A stretch of 64,000 nucleotides of DNA. Source: NORP240 sp965222175 (GTDB lineage: Bacteria; Pseudomonadota; Gammaproteobacteria; Pseudomonadales; Pseudohongiellaceae). The first letter of the stretch is position 1, and every line of letters begins with the position of its first letter. This document shows, in pieces, positions 53,862 to 62,154 of this stretch. The stretch lies in assembly GCA_965222175.1 (NCBI GenBank), contig OZ244938.1, positions 4,154,001 to 4,218,000 of the forward strand. The letters run 5' to 3'. Position numbers and translations under genes: made by a program. The notes under the pieces are model-generated. The model worked only from the letters and a program-made list of their open reading frames with translations. It did no database searches and was not told the origin of the DNA.

Positions 53862-54986
53862 CTACATTTTCAACGAGGCAAGAATCTGCCGCAGCAGGCC
53901 AACGTCATCCCAGGGCGTGTCGGAGGCAGCGGAAAGAAGGTACGGACTGTTTTTGTCCCTCAGCCATTCATAGGGAAATACGATTCCGTATGCTCCCGGG
54001 GCATACTCCGGTTTATTGCTGTCGGCTTCCCTGCCTGACAGCCCGTCGTACAGCGATGCGGACAGGTCCAATCCGGCGATAACGCCAAGGTGACTCAGGC
54101 TGTTTATCCGGGGATTGATATCGATGAGGTAGCTCCGCGCCGTCCCCTTGTCCCTGATAAAGTCCATGCCAAGAAAGCCACTCAACCCGCAGCTACGCAC
54201 CAGGCTGGACGCCTGCTCATCAATGTCTTTGTCATTCACCAACCTGACTACCGTGGGTGCCTGGAATGGCTCGTCAAATCGCGTCCTGATCTGTTCGGCG
54301 GTAAACTGGGTCAGCACGGTACCGTCAAGTGCCACCAGGCTGTGCCGCAGCACCGGGCCGTCGACATGACGTTGCAGCGTGAATCCACCACCGCCCGGGT
54401 GCGGGCAATGTCGTCGGACAGCAGCGGCAAGTTCCGCCTCGGATTGAATCCTGAAAATTCCCTGGCCGTTCTGACGGCCTTCCAGCTTCAACAACAGATT
54501 GAAATCGTTTGCCCTGGCGAATTCGTGGTATTCTTCGTCCCCGATTTCGGTTGCCGAATACTGTGGCACGGCAGGCATGCCTGCCCTTTCCAGCAAGGCG
54601 GGTAATTGCCTGCGCAGCAGGTCAGGTTCGCAAAACGATTCTCCGCCGATGGACTTGCGGGCCAGTCTGACAGTTTGCGGATAGGTAGCGGAGAGGTTGT
54701 GATTTCCCCAGGCAATCAGGCGGACAACCTGGAACGCGGCACTGTCCTGACAGACAAGAAAATCCGGCGAACTCTGACTGATGACTGTCACCAGCTTGCC
54801 GACAAGTTCCTTTAACGTGGCTTCTGCTGTCACCTCGACTTTGTAGCTGTTGGCCACGTGGTCAGACGCATGGAATATTGAATCGTCATAGCCAAACAGA
54901 TCGACGTCAAACCCGCAGCGGCGCAGGGCACTTAACGTACGACACCCTACCAGCGTGCCGACAATATTGATTACGAGTATTTTCAA
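53862..54986 (-). CDS. ATP-grasp superfamily ligase-like protein
   Basis: A 374-residue protein. A TTG start at 54986 is preferred: AAGGGGG lies 6 nt upstream, and LKILVINIVGTLVGC begins like the Rossmann-type pre-ATP-grasp strand; a GTG at 55001 is possible. ATP-grasp motifs are LLLKLEGRQNGQGIFRI (about 165-181), RHVDGPVLRHSLVA (about 206-219) and YLIDINPRINSLSH (about 294-307, metal/phosphate binding). The family couples ATP to carboxylate-amine or carboxylate-thiol ligation or to carbamoyl phosphate-type chemistry. It is divergent from, and almost abutting, the IspD-type gene. Confidence 0.85.
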   Translation of the reverse strand: MKILVINIVGTLVGCRTLSALRRCGFDVDLFGYDDSIFHASDHVANSYKVEVTAEATLKELVGKLVTVISQSSPDFLVCQDSAAFQVVRLIAWGNHNLSATYPQTVRLARKSIGGESFCEPDLLRRQLPALLERAGMPAVPQYSATEIGDEEYHEFARANDFNLLLKLEGRQNGQGIFRIQSEAELAAAVRRHCPHPGGGGFTLQRHVDGPVLRHSLVALDGTVLTQFTAEQIRTRFDEPFQAPTVVRLVNDKDIDEQASSLVRSCGLSGFLGMDFIRDKGTARSYLIDINPRINSLSHLGVIAGLDLSASLYDGLSGREADSNKPEYAPGAYGIVFPYEWLRDKNSPYLLSAASDTPWDDVGLLRQILASLKM

Positions 54987-55015
54987 CGTTTCCCCCTTCA
55001 CCTGAATTCGCCATT

Positions 55016-55744
55016 ATGGTTAGCGAGACAAACAAAGGCAAAGGGTTGGCTCCTGAAGAGGAGCTCGCCGGGCACAGGCAACGACACGATGACGATAAAG
55101 TGAGTACCCTGATTCCCGCCGCCGGCAGTGGCACCAGGCTGGGACTGGGACCCAAGGCGCTGTTGAAGTTGAATGGCAGGCCGCTGATCACCTGGCTGGT
55201 GGAAAAGCTTCAGTCCGTATCCGACGAAATCATCGTCAGTGCCCCTGGCGACCTGCTGGCGGAGTTTGCAGCGCATTGCCCCGACTGTCGGCTGATTCAG
55301 GGGGGAGAAACCCGCCAGGACAGTGTTGCCAGGCTGTTTGCCGCCAGCCGTTACCAATGGATTCTGCTATCAGATGCGGCCCGACCCTTTGCCACCCTGG
55401 ATCTCTATCGAAAGGTTCTGGCAAAGGCCTACCGCACCGGTGTGGCCGGGGCGTTTCTCAAGTCCGATGTCCCGGTTGCGCAGCTGGTGAACAATGAAAT
55501 AAAAACCACCCTGCCGGCACATGAAGCCGGCCTGTTCCAGTTACCTCATGCTTTTTCCCGAGCCATTCTCAATGATTGCATTATAATGTCGCAGCAAAAA
55601 AACTGGTCCGCACAGTCGACACTTGAACTGGCACTGCTGGCGGAATACGAGGTCGGGGTCGTCCCCGGGGAAAAAAACAACATCAAGATCACTTCTGCAC
55701 TGGATCTGCAGATTGCTGAAGTCCTGGAGAGTTACCTGAAATGA
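55016..55744 (+). CDS. IspD-family cytidylyltransferase paralogue
   Basis: A 242-residue protein. The nucleotide-binding loop is LIPAAGSGTRLGLGPKALL (32-50, with Arg41 and Lys47). Further IspD hallmarks are GGETRQDSVARLF (96-108), SDAARPF (119-125), and NNIKITSALDL (221-231, with Lys224). IspD makes CDP-methylerythritol; relatives TarI and human ISPD make CDP-ribitol. This copy lacks the usual ispF neighbour and overlaps an RLP gene by 4 nt (ATGA), so it is probably not the housekeeping enzyme. The first 28 residues are extra; an in-frame GTG at 55100 may be the real start. Confidence 0.85.
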   Translation: MVSETNKGKGLAPEEELAGHRQRHDDDKVSTLIPAAGSGTRLGLGPKALLKLNGRPLITWLVEKLQSVSDEIIVSAPGDLLAEFAAHCPDCRLIQGGETRQDSVARLFAASRYQWILLSDAARPFATLDLYRKVLAKAYRTGVAGAFLKSDVPVAQLVNNEIKTTLPAHEAGLFQLPHAFSRAILNDCIIMSQQKNWSAQSTLELALLAEYEVGVVPGEKNNIKITSALDLQIAEVLESYLK

Positions 55745-56994
55745 GTTCCGGAAACCTGGTAAAACCGAAAGATGCAAGCCACTTTTTCTGGAATGACAGC
55801 CTGGACCCTGACCAGTTCGCCTCGGCACGATACCGTGTCACCTCCCATTTTTCAGGGGAAGATACGGCTATTGGCATGGCGATGGAACAGAGTGCATCCA
55901 CCCTGGATATCGCCGGTTTTGTCACCCAGGACATGCTGGAACACTCGACGATCCGTATCAAGGACGTCCGGGAGCTGTCGGAAACCCTCACTGCGTCCGG
56001 TGTTCCGGACTTTCACCTGAATACGGAAGTCTATAACGAAGGCAACCGACAGGGCTGGCGCAGTTACCTTGTTGAGCTCGCGGTACCGGCATGGCTGTTG
56101 AATGGCAAACCTGCCCAATTGCTAAACGTGCTCGTGGGAGAACTGCCCCGACTGGGTTTTCTCACCACTTTCCGCCTGGTTGATGTGCAGCTGCCCCCGG
56201 GATTCGGCCCCGGACCGTCCTTCGGTCGCGCGGGCATACTCGGCCTGCTGAACAAGGACAAGGGTCCGATACTGTGCCGGGCCATGCGTCCCGGCGTCGG
56301 ACTTGACGTGGAGACGATGGCGGCTCTCAACCTGGAAACGTTGCGCGGCGGCTTCCACCTGGTGAAAGATGACGAACTGATCGAGTTTTCCGACAACGCG
56401 GCGTTCCGCAAGCACGCCCTGCGGATGATCAGGGCCCGGGACGAAGCCATACAGGAAACAGGCGAGAAAAAACTGTACATCGCCAACCTGTTCTGTGAGC
56501 CACAGGAGTTGACTCAGCGCTGGGAGACCGCCCTTGAACTGGGCGTCGATGCCGTGCTGGTGGCGCCGTTCATCCAGGGCCTGGGAGTACTGCCCTACCT
56601 GGCCAGGCAGGCCGAAGTGCCGGTCCTGGCACACAACAGCTTCGCCGACCTGTTAACCAGGAACCGGACCTGGGGAATAGACGACGAGGTGATCTGCCAC
56701 TGGATCAGGCATCTTGGTGGTGACTGGTTTGTGACACCCGGCACTTTCGCCGCCGCGGAGATGGATATCGAAAAATGCCGGTCACTGATGTCGGTGGCAA
56801 CCCGCAACGAAGGTGGCCTCAGGGATATGATGCCCAATCTCCAGGGTGGCAAGCACCCTGGCGGACTGCGGGGCTACATCGACGCGGTCGGCGACCGGTC
56901 TTTCATGCTTATCGTGGCCAACTGGATCGACAGCCATCCGGACGGCCTGCTTCAGGGCGCGAAAGAATTTCGCCAGGCCCTGGACGACCTCTGA
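55741..56994 (+). CDS. RuBisCO-like protein (form IV, RLP)
   Basis: A 417-residue protein of the RuBisCO large-subunit superfamily. It has the N-terminal alpha/beta domain and the barrel segments GPSFGRAGILGLL (158-170), RGGFHLVKDDELIEF (202-216), PVLAHNSF (294-301), LQGGKHPGG (367-375) and HPDGLLQGAKEFRQA (399-413). The carbamylated-Lys/metal triad is kept (Lys209, Asp211, Glu212). The catalytic Lys175 of the KPKLGL loop is Arg183, and the phosphate-binding GGG motif reads ANW (393-395), so it cannot be a CO2-fixing enzyme. RLPs act as enolases or isomerases in methionine salvage or on sugar acids. It is translationally coupled to the IspD-type gene. Confidence 0.9.
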   Translation: MSSGNLVKPKDASHFFWNDSLDPDQFASARYRVTSHFSGEDTAIGMAMEQSASTLDIAGFVTQDMLEHSTIRIKDVRELSETLTASGVPDFHLNTEVYNEGNRQGWRSYLVELAVPAWLLNGKPAQLLNVLVGELPRLGFLTTFRLVDVQLPPGFGPGPSFGRAGILGLLNKDKGPILCRAMRPGVGLDVETMAALNLETLRGGFHLVKDDELIEFSDNAAFRKHALRMIRARDEAIQETGEKKLYIANLFCEPQELTQRWETALELGVDAVLVAPFIQGLGVLPYLARQAEVPVLAHNSFADLLTRNRTWGIDDEVICHWIRHLGGDWFVTPGTFAAAEMDIEKCRSLMSVATRNEGGLRDMMPNLQGGKHPGGLRGYIDAVGDRSFMLIVANWIDSHPDGLLQGAKEFRQALDDL

Positions 56995-57071
56995 AGAACA
57001 CGGGAACGCCGCCCGATCCATGGGTGGTACTGTTTCGGGCAGAGTAATTGCGGAATTGGTGACTGATTACG

Positions 57072-57545
57072 ATGAAACTCGAAGTTGACACCCTGGACTC
57101 CAGCGACGACCTTGCCGGCGTGGCTGCTGCCATTGGCAATGCCCGGTGGGACGAGGATAACGAAGTCGCGGGGTACAGCGAGGCAACCCTGCGGAACTAC
57201 CTGAACTGTCAGGATACCGTGTTCATTGTCTGCTACCTGGTCAGGGACGGTGTCCGCCAGCTGGGCGGAATGGCATCGGCGCGGATCGAGACCAAGCCCT
57301 ATGCCGGCGGCAAGTGGCTCTACATCGACGAAGTGGATACCTGCAGCAACCTGCGCCGGCAGGGCGTGGGCACGGCACTGATGCGCAAACTGTTCGCCAT
57401 CGCCCGCCAGGCGGACTGCGAAGAAGTCTGGCTGGGCACCGAGGCCGACAACATCGCCGCCAACCGGCTCTACCAGTCCCTGGATCCTGAAGACATAGAA
57501 GCCGTCAACGGCTATACGTACTCGGCCGGAAAACAGCAGGCGTAA
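57072..57545 (+). CDS. GNAT-family N-acetyltransferase
   Basis: A 157-residue protein. Motif A is YIDEVDTCSNLRRQGVGTALMRKLFAIA (about 83-110), with a classic Arg-Arg-Gln-Gly-Val-Gly pyrophosphate loop. WLGTEADNIAANRLYQSL (about 119-136) is motif B. It follows the RLP gene by 77 nt on the same strand and may be the third gene of that operon. The substrate could be an amino sugar or amino acid made by the cluster (inference). Confidence 0.88.
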   Translation: MKLEVDTLDSSDDLAGVAAAIGNARWDEDNEVAGYSEATLRNYLNCQDTVFIVCYLVRDGVRQLGGMASARIETKPYAGGKWLYIDEVDTCSNLRRQGVGTALMRKLFAIARQADCEEVWLGTEADNIAANRLYQSLDPEDIEAVNGYTYSAGKQQA

Positions 57546-57807
57546 CTCTCCCGTCGCCACCCTTACACTCCGTTGTCAGCCACCAGTCAGTTGCCTGCCG
57601 GCCGCCGGGCAGCTTTCGCCAGGCCTTATTGCCGTCCCCGGGCGACAACACTGCTTCCACTGTCGCCGGCCGGGGCGCCATGCCAGATCAATCCAGTAGC
57701 CTGCGCCGATCGTACCAGAAGAAAAGTGTACTCGGGTCTGTCCAAGGAACCGGACAACTCTGTAGACCACAACATCATCCACAAAAACAGACAGCAGGAC
57801 CATTTAC

Positions 57808-58590
57808 ATGCCAAATTATACCCAACCTGCCATGGGCGCAGTGCTGCAGCTGTTGGTATTGATCGCGGTGACGATTACCGGCCGGTCACTGTATGCCCAG
57901 GATAACGAACCGCGCTTCGTCCTGGATCTGGAACTTGGCGCCGGCTGGCAGGCACGCAACGACGTGCAGATCCCCAACGACAGCCGGGGAACACGCTTTA
58001 CCCTGGATGACCTGGCCGGCGACGGTCCGTGGCCGACAGGTCGGCTGAACGGACTGTGGCGAATCAATGATCGTCATGGATTTCGCGTGCTTCTTGCACC
58101 TTTGTCCTACACTGAAACCGGGACAACCCTCGGTGAAGTCAAGTTCGCCGGACAACGCTTCGATTCCACAGCGCCGATCAGGGCGAGCTATCAGTTCAAT
58201 TCATGGCGGATTTCCTACCGGTACCACCTGGTGAACCAGACGGACTGGGACCTGTGGCTGGGCGCTACGCTGAAAATCCGCGATGCGGAAATCAGGCTGA
58301 GGCAGGGCCAGGTGACAGCGACGGATGACGACCTTGGCGTCGTGCCCCTGTTTTACCTGGCCAGTCGCTATCGGCTGACCCGGCGCTGGTCCATCAATGC
58401 CGAGCTGGACGCCCTGGCGGGGGGGCCGGGTCGCGCCATCGACCTGGGTCTTCGCCTCGACTACGACCTTACTGAACGATGGCGTATTGGTCTGGGATAC
58501 CGGGGCCTGGAAGGCGGCGCGGACACGGACGACGTGTACAATTTTGCCTGGTTCAACAGCGTGGTAGTGACGGCAGGTTACCGGTTTTAG
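57808..58590 (+). CDS. Outer-membrane beta-barrel protein
   Basis: A 260-residue protein with AGGA before the ATG and a signal peptide ending YAQ (about residue 31). The mature part alternates polar and hydrophobic residues in about eight strands (for example SWRISYRYHLVNQTDWDLWL and RWRIGLGYRGLEGG) and ends in GYRF with a terminal Phe, the Bam recognition signature. Its function is unknown. It is convergent with PDLQGT-family copy 3, 15 nt apart. Confidence 0.8.
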   Translation: MPNYTQPAMGAVLQLLVLIAVTITGRSLYAQDNEPRFVLDLELGAGWQARNDVQIPNDSRGTRFTLDDLAGDGPWPTGRLNGLWRINDRHGFRVLLAPLSYTETGTTLGEVKFAGQRFDSTAPIRASYQFNSWRISYRYHLVNQTDWDLWLGATLKIRDAEIRLRQGQVTATDDDLGVVPLFYLASRYRLTRRWSINAELDALAGGPGRAIDLGLRLDYDLTERWRIGLGYRGLEGGADTDDVYNFAWFNSVVVTAGYRF

Positions 58591-58605
58591 CCGGTCCTGC
58601 AACTC

Positions 58606-59592
58606 TTACTGCGCCTCTTCCTGCAACTCTTCCTGCCGGGCACCGGCCAGAATACCCGGTAAGGCATAGTTGCCTTCGTGACAGGCATATTCGTAAATCC
58701 GGTCGTCCACTTCGTTCATCGGCAGTTCACCGGTCCAGGGACGGGCATACACCTGCGGATCGTCCACGGTAAACCGGTAGAGCAGCGTCCGGTCGTCAAG
58801 GCGGGAGAAACGTTCCGTGACCACGGCATCGGGAGACAGATAGATGAAGTGTCGCAGCGAACCGCGAAAGCTCTGCTGGGGGTGAAAATTGGTGGTTTCC
58901 ACCACCAGCGTATCGCCTTCATACCAGCCGATGGAGTCTCCCATCCACTTTTTCATGTCGCTGTGCTGCGACGCCCCCATCCTGACAATCCTGGCGTCAT
59001 GATTCATTTCCGCCAGGATCATGACATGGTCTTCGGTCTGCACGATCTGGCTGTGATTGTTATACAGCACCGGCAGCATCGGCGGTCCCCCGGAAGACCC
59101 GAATCCCACCAGGCAGCGCTCCCCCAACGGTCGCCCCTCGGGCCCGTCAAATGGCCCGGGACCCCGGGCCCGACCACCGAATATTGCCCGCCGGGCCCCC
59201 TCTGCCCAGGGCAGCCGGCCGTTTTCCGGGTCCACGATGATGGACGTCCGCACCTGACCATCGATAACCGCCATGCGTTCACCGGGATCCATCCAGAAGG
59301 TGTTATAGCCACCGACATCCGGCTCGGCATTGGGGTCGCGTGATGTCAGGTCTTCCAGGTAGCTTTCCCCGGTAGTGCCGATACGGGCTGCTTCCTCCGG
59401 GGTAATCACCAGCCTGCCACCGAATTCATCACCCCGTTCCAGCATGGTGACAGTGGCGATACTGTAGGTTCCCTGCAGGTCGGGCGCACCGAAGCTGGTG
59501 CGGGGGAAATCACCCTGGTCCTGCGCTGTGGTGCTCGCCGCAGCCAGCGTTGCAACCACCAGCGGTGCGATGGATTTCAATTGTCTGATCAC
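58606..59592 (-). CDS. Exported PDLQGT/YACHEGNY family protein, copy 3
   Basis: A 328-residue protein with a GTG start (GAGG upstream) and a signal peptide (about residues 8-24). Family blocks are PDLQGTYSIATVTMLERGDE (about 37), DPENGRLP, GERCLVGFGSSGGPPM, YNNHSQIVQTEDHVMILAEM, WMGDSIGWYEGDTLVVETTNF, ERFSRLDDRTLLYRFTVDD and YEYACHEGNYALPGILAGAR. It is closest to copy 1 in the GFG-GGP region. It may be read with the upstream MOSC gene (56 nt apart, same strand). Confidence 0.82.
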   Translation of the reverse strand: MIRQLKSIAPLVVATLAAASTTAQDQGDFPRTSFGAPDLQGTYSIATVTMLERGDEFGGRLVITPEEAARIGTTGESYLEDLTSRDPNAEPDVGGYNTFWMDPGERMAVIDGQVRTSIIVDPENGRLPWAEGARRAIFGGRARGPGPFDGPEGRPLGERCLVGFGSSGGPPMLPVLYNNHSQIVQTEDHVMILAEMNHDARIVRMGASQHSDMKKWMGDSIGWYEGDTLVVETTNFHPQQSFRGSLRHFIYLSPDAVVTERFSRLDDRTLLYRFTVDDPQVYARPWTGELPMNEVDDRIYEYACHEGNYALPGILAGARQEELQEEAQ

Positions 59593-59647
59593 GTTAACAA
59601 ACCTCTGATAAATAATGGATAATTTCCCTGTTTCTCATGGCAACCGG

Positions 59648-60328
59648 TCAGTTGGCAAGCAATCGCCTGGCCCGCTCGCGCCAGCTTGTGGCGAGACGTT
59701 TCTGACTGACCAGTTCTTCCAGCCCACTCTTGCTGCCTGCCCGGGTAAACAGCGTGGCAAAAAGTCTGGCCACCGTCCAGTCCGGGCAGGGTCTCTCTGC
59801 CAGGATTACCGGGTCGCCGGGACTCACCATGCCGGGCTCGACAACCCGGTAATACCAGCCGCCCCGGGCACTGCGCAAGACTTCGGCCACCATGCGGGGA
59901 TCGCCGAATCGATGGCCCAGCTTCCAGCAGGGCTGGCGTCCCTGACTCACCTCCACCAGCGCAGTTCCCAACCGGAAGCGATCGCCGAGACACACGTTGA
60001 TTTCACTGATTCCGGAGGTGCTGATATTTTCACCAAAGGCACCGGCGGTATTCAACGACCCGGCAAGCCGGGGCTGCTCCACGCGCCACTGCGAATAATG
60101 GTCGAAGTCATAATGCAGGATTGCCTTGTCGATGCCGCCATGATGCTGTCGGTCTGCCTGCTCATCCCCTGCCAGCCCGGTGACGTCGATGGCTACGGGG
60201 CCTGGCACCGTTTCCTTGCAATACGCGCTGTCCTCGCCATCCGGACCATAAGCCGCAACAACCCCGATACGCACTTCCCGCACCACGACCTTGATGACCG
60301 GCAGTTTATTGATTGGTTCGACCGCCAT
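59648..60328 (-). CDS. MOSC-domain protein (YiiM-like)
   Basis: A 226-residue protein. The MOSC core has GLAGDEQADRQHHGGIDKAILHY, typical of YiiM, and the conserved Cys in SQGRQPCWKLGHRF. A C-terminal three-helix extension (3-alpha) follows (about 175-226). MOSC proteins bind molybdenum cofactor or its sulfur donor; YiiM detoxifies N-hydroxylated compounds. The ATG at 60328 is chosen because the longer start at 60412 would begin inside a BlaI-type operator and has no ribosome-binding site. Confidence 0.88.
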   Translation of the reverse strand: MAVEPINKLPVIKVVVREVRIGVVAAYGPDGEDSAYCKETVPGPVAIDVTGLAGDEQADRQHHGGIDKAILHYDFDHYSQWRVEQPRLAGSLNTAGAFGENISTSGISEINVCLGDRFRLGTALVEVSQGRQPCWKLGHRFGDPRMVAEVLRSARGGWYYRVVEPGMVSPGDPVILAERPCPDWTVARLFATLFTRAGSKSGLEELVSQKRLATSWRERARRLLAN

Positions 60329-60394
60329 TATAGAACAGTGCCTGCCGCCTTCGTCGATTCGATAAAACATCCGCCAGCCAGACCGCTTGACAGT

Positions 60395-60410
60395 GGCTAC
60401 ATTTGTAGTC
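60395..60410. promoter_or_regulatory. BlaI/MecI-type operator 1
   Basis: GGCTACATTTGTAGTC is a near-perfect palindrome with the TACA-N2-TGTA core of BlaI/MecI operators and one mismatch at the edge. It lies in the gap between the divergent MOSC and M56 genes, 6 nt from operator 2. Confidence 0.8.
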
Positions 60411-60416
60411 ATTATT

Positions 60417-60432
60417 GGCTACAAATGTAGCC
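60417..60432. promoter_or_regulatory. BlaI/MecI-type operator 2
   Basis: GGCTACAAATGTAGCC is a perfect 16-bp palindrome with the TACA-N2-TGTA core. It ends 16 nt before the M56 start codon, so bound repressor would block initiation or clearance. Centre-to-centre spacing to operator 1 is 22 bp, about two helical turns, allowing dimers to bind on one face. Confidence 0.85.
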
Positions 60433-60448
60433 ACAGGTTGCCGGGACG

Positions 60449-62149
60449 ATGAATCAATTCCTTGCTGTACTGACCGGAAACGGCGACTTTTTCGTCCTTA
60501 ACGTGCTGCTCCAGAGCAGCGTACTTGCCGCCGCCGCTCTGCTGCTCGCCCGATTGTTTCGCCATAACGCGGCGTCCCGGTATGCCATCCTGTATCGCAG
60601 CCTGGTGGCACTGCCGCCACTGATCCTGCTGTCCCTGGTACTGCAGTTTAGCGGAACCCGGCTATGGCTGTTGCCGGTGGAGCCCGCAGCAACACAGGCC
60701 GACCAGGGGACGGTTGATCCGGGATTGTCATTGCCGTGGACCGTGGGGGTCAGCGATAACACGGCAGCATTGTCCCCTGGCCAGCCGGAACCGGCTCCCG
60801 GCGGGTCGGCAGCCGGCGGCATGCAGCCCTGGCTGTACCTGCTGTGGCTTGGCGGCACCGGCTGGATGTTACGGGGACTGGTGAACAGCGTTCGCGCACA
60901 GAACCGGCTTATCAAGGCAGCCCGACGGGCATCGCCGCAGGAGCGGCGCCGCATCAACAGCAGCCTGGCGCGCTACCTTGAAATGCCACATACCACGACG
61001 TCAGGGTTATCGATACTGGTCAGCGATGACATCAGCAGTCCGGTTGTCGCCGGGTTTTGCTCACCGGTGCTGATGCTTCCCCCCCTGCTCCTGACCAGGC
61101 TGAGCGACCGGGAATTCGGTGCCGTCCTGCTTCACGAAGTCGCCCACCTGCGGCGACGGGACCTGCCGATGAACCTGGTTCAGAAACTGGTTATTTCCCT
61201 GTTCTGGTTTCATCCCCTGGTCCGGGTCATGGACGCAGAGATAACGCGAGCCCGGGAGGAAGTCTGCGACAATTTTGTGCTCGGCTACACCCGGGCCGTA
61301 AGCTACGGGGAAGTCCTGCTGAAGACCGGACAACTCCTGCAATGTCCGTCAAACCGATCCAGTCAATCAACCGGGTCAGCCATGCCATTACCTCAGGTCG
61401 CCATGGGTATATTCAGTGATTCCTGGCGCCTTGAAAGCCGCATCGCCGACCTGCTCAGCCCCAGGAGAAACAGAATCATGGCCCTTGAAACCACTACCGA
61501 TCGATTGCTGTACGCCGCTGTATGTGCTTTTGCCCTGCTCGTGGCCACCTGCCAGGTAGGCGCGGCACAACCGCCCCAGGCACCTGCCGATAGCGAACCG
61601 GTTCAGGCTCCGCAGCCACCGCGGCCGCCAGTCGCACCACTTGATCCGGTTGAGGCGGGTTCCCTCCTGAGCAGTGAGGAACTTGAAGCCCTGCGCCGGG
61701 AAGCGCGACAACACCTTCAAGAGGTGGAGGTGAACCGGGAGGAGATTCGCCGGACTATTCGGGAGGCCAGGGAGCAAATCCAGGTCAACCTCCTGGAGAC
61801 AGAGTTTCAGGGTTCCATCGAGCAGGCCCGGGCCGAGATTCAGGAACAGCTGGCCGGTCTCAACCAGCGCCTGAGCCAGCAACTGGCAGACAATCCGGAA
61901 CAGGATTCCGTCGCTTACCTGGAGCTGGCCATGCGGGGCCTGACTTCGGCACTGGAAGGCCTCGATTCCATCGACATCGTAGAATTGCAGCGCGCCATAC
62001 AAAGCAACCTGGAAGCGGAATTACAGGGGCTGGAAGACCTGGACCTCGAGTTTGAATTCGAATTCGAGATGGATGACGAGATGGATGTCGATTTGGAGGA
62101 TACCCCCGCCGACGCCGTCGATGTTCAAGCAGATCGCGAGCCGGTGTAG
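60449..62149 (+). CDS. BlaR1/MecR1-like M56 metallopeptidase sensor
   Basis: A 566-residue membrane protein. Three or four N-terminal helices (up to about 150) precede the M56 domain with zinc motif HEVAH (229-233) and a distal EVCDN. A further helix near 360 (RLLYAAVCAFALLVATCQVG) follows. BlaR1 carries a penicillin-binding sensor at its C-terminus, but here there is a Pro-rich linker, a Glu/Arg coiled coil (about 415-480) and a very acidic tail (Glu/Asp/Phe repeats, about 530-560). Signal-induced proteolysis of the BlaI-type repressor, encoded 5 nt downstream, is the expected mechanism. Confidence 0.9.
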   Translation: MNQFLAVLTGNGDFFVLNVLLQSSVLAAAALLLARLFRHNAASRYAILYRSLVALPPLILLSLVLQFSGTRLWLLPVEPAATQADQGTVDPGLSLPWTVGVSDNTAALSPGQPEPAPGGSAAGGMQPWLYLLWLGGTGWMLRGLVNSVRAQNRLIKAARRASPQERRRINSSLARYLEMPHTTTSGLSILVSDDISSPVVAGFCSPVLMLPPLLLTRLSDREFGAVLLHEVAHLRRRDLPMNLVQKLVISLFWFHPLVRVMDAEITRAREEVCDNFVLGYTRAVSYGEVLLKTGQLLQCPSNRSSQSTGSAMPLPQVAMGIFSDSWRLESRIADLLSPRRNRIMALETTTDRLLYAAVCAFALLVATCQVGAAQPPQAPADSEPVQAPQPPRPPVAPLDPVEAGSLLSSEELEALRREARQHLQEVEVNREEIRRTIREAREQIQVNLLETEFQGSIEQARAEIQEQLAGLNQRLSQQLADNPEQDSVAYLELAMRGLTSALEGLDSIDIVELQRAIQSNLEAELQGLEDLDLEFEFEFEMDDEMDVDLEDTPADAVDVQADREPV

Positions 62150-62154
62150 GACAG

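Noticed and set aside
55016..55744. Canonical ispD of the MEP isoprenoid pathway
   Set aside because: No ispF, ftsB or other usual neighbour, an extra N-terminus, and coupling to an RLP gene argue for a specialised paralogue; a genome check for a second ispD would settle it.
55741..56994. True RuBisCO or methionine-salvage MtnW
   Set aside because: Catalytic Lys replaced by Arg183 and phosphate loop altered; no mtn genes nearby.
60329..60412. Longer MOSC start at 60412
   Set aside because: It would begin inside the BlaI-type operator, has no ribosome-binding site and adds residues absent from YiiM-like proteins.
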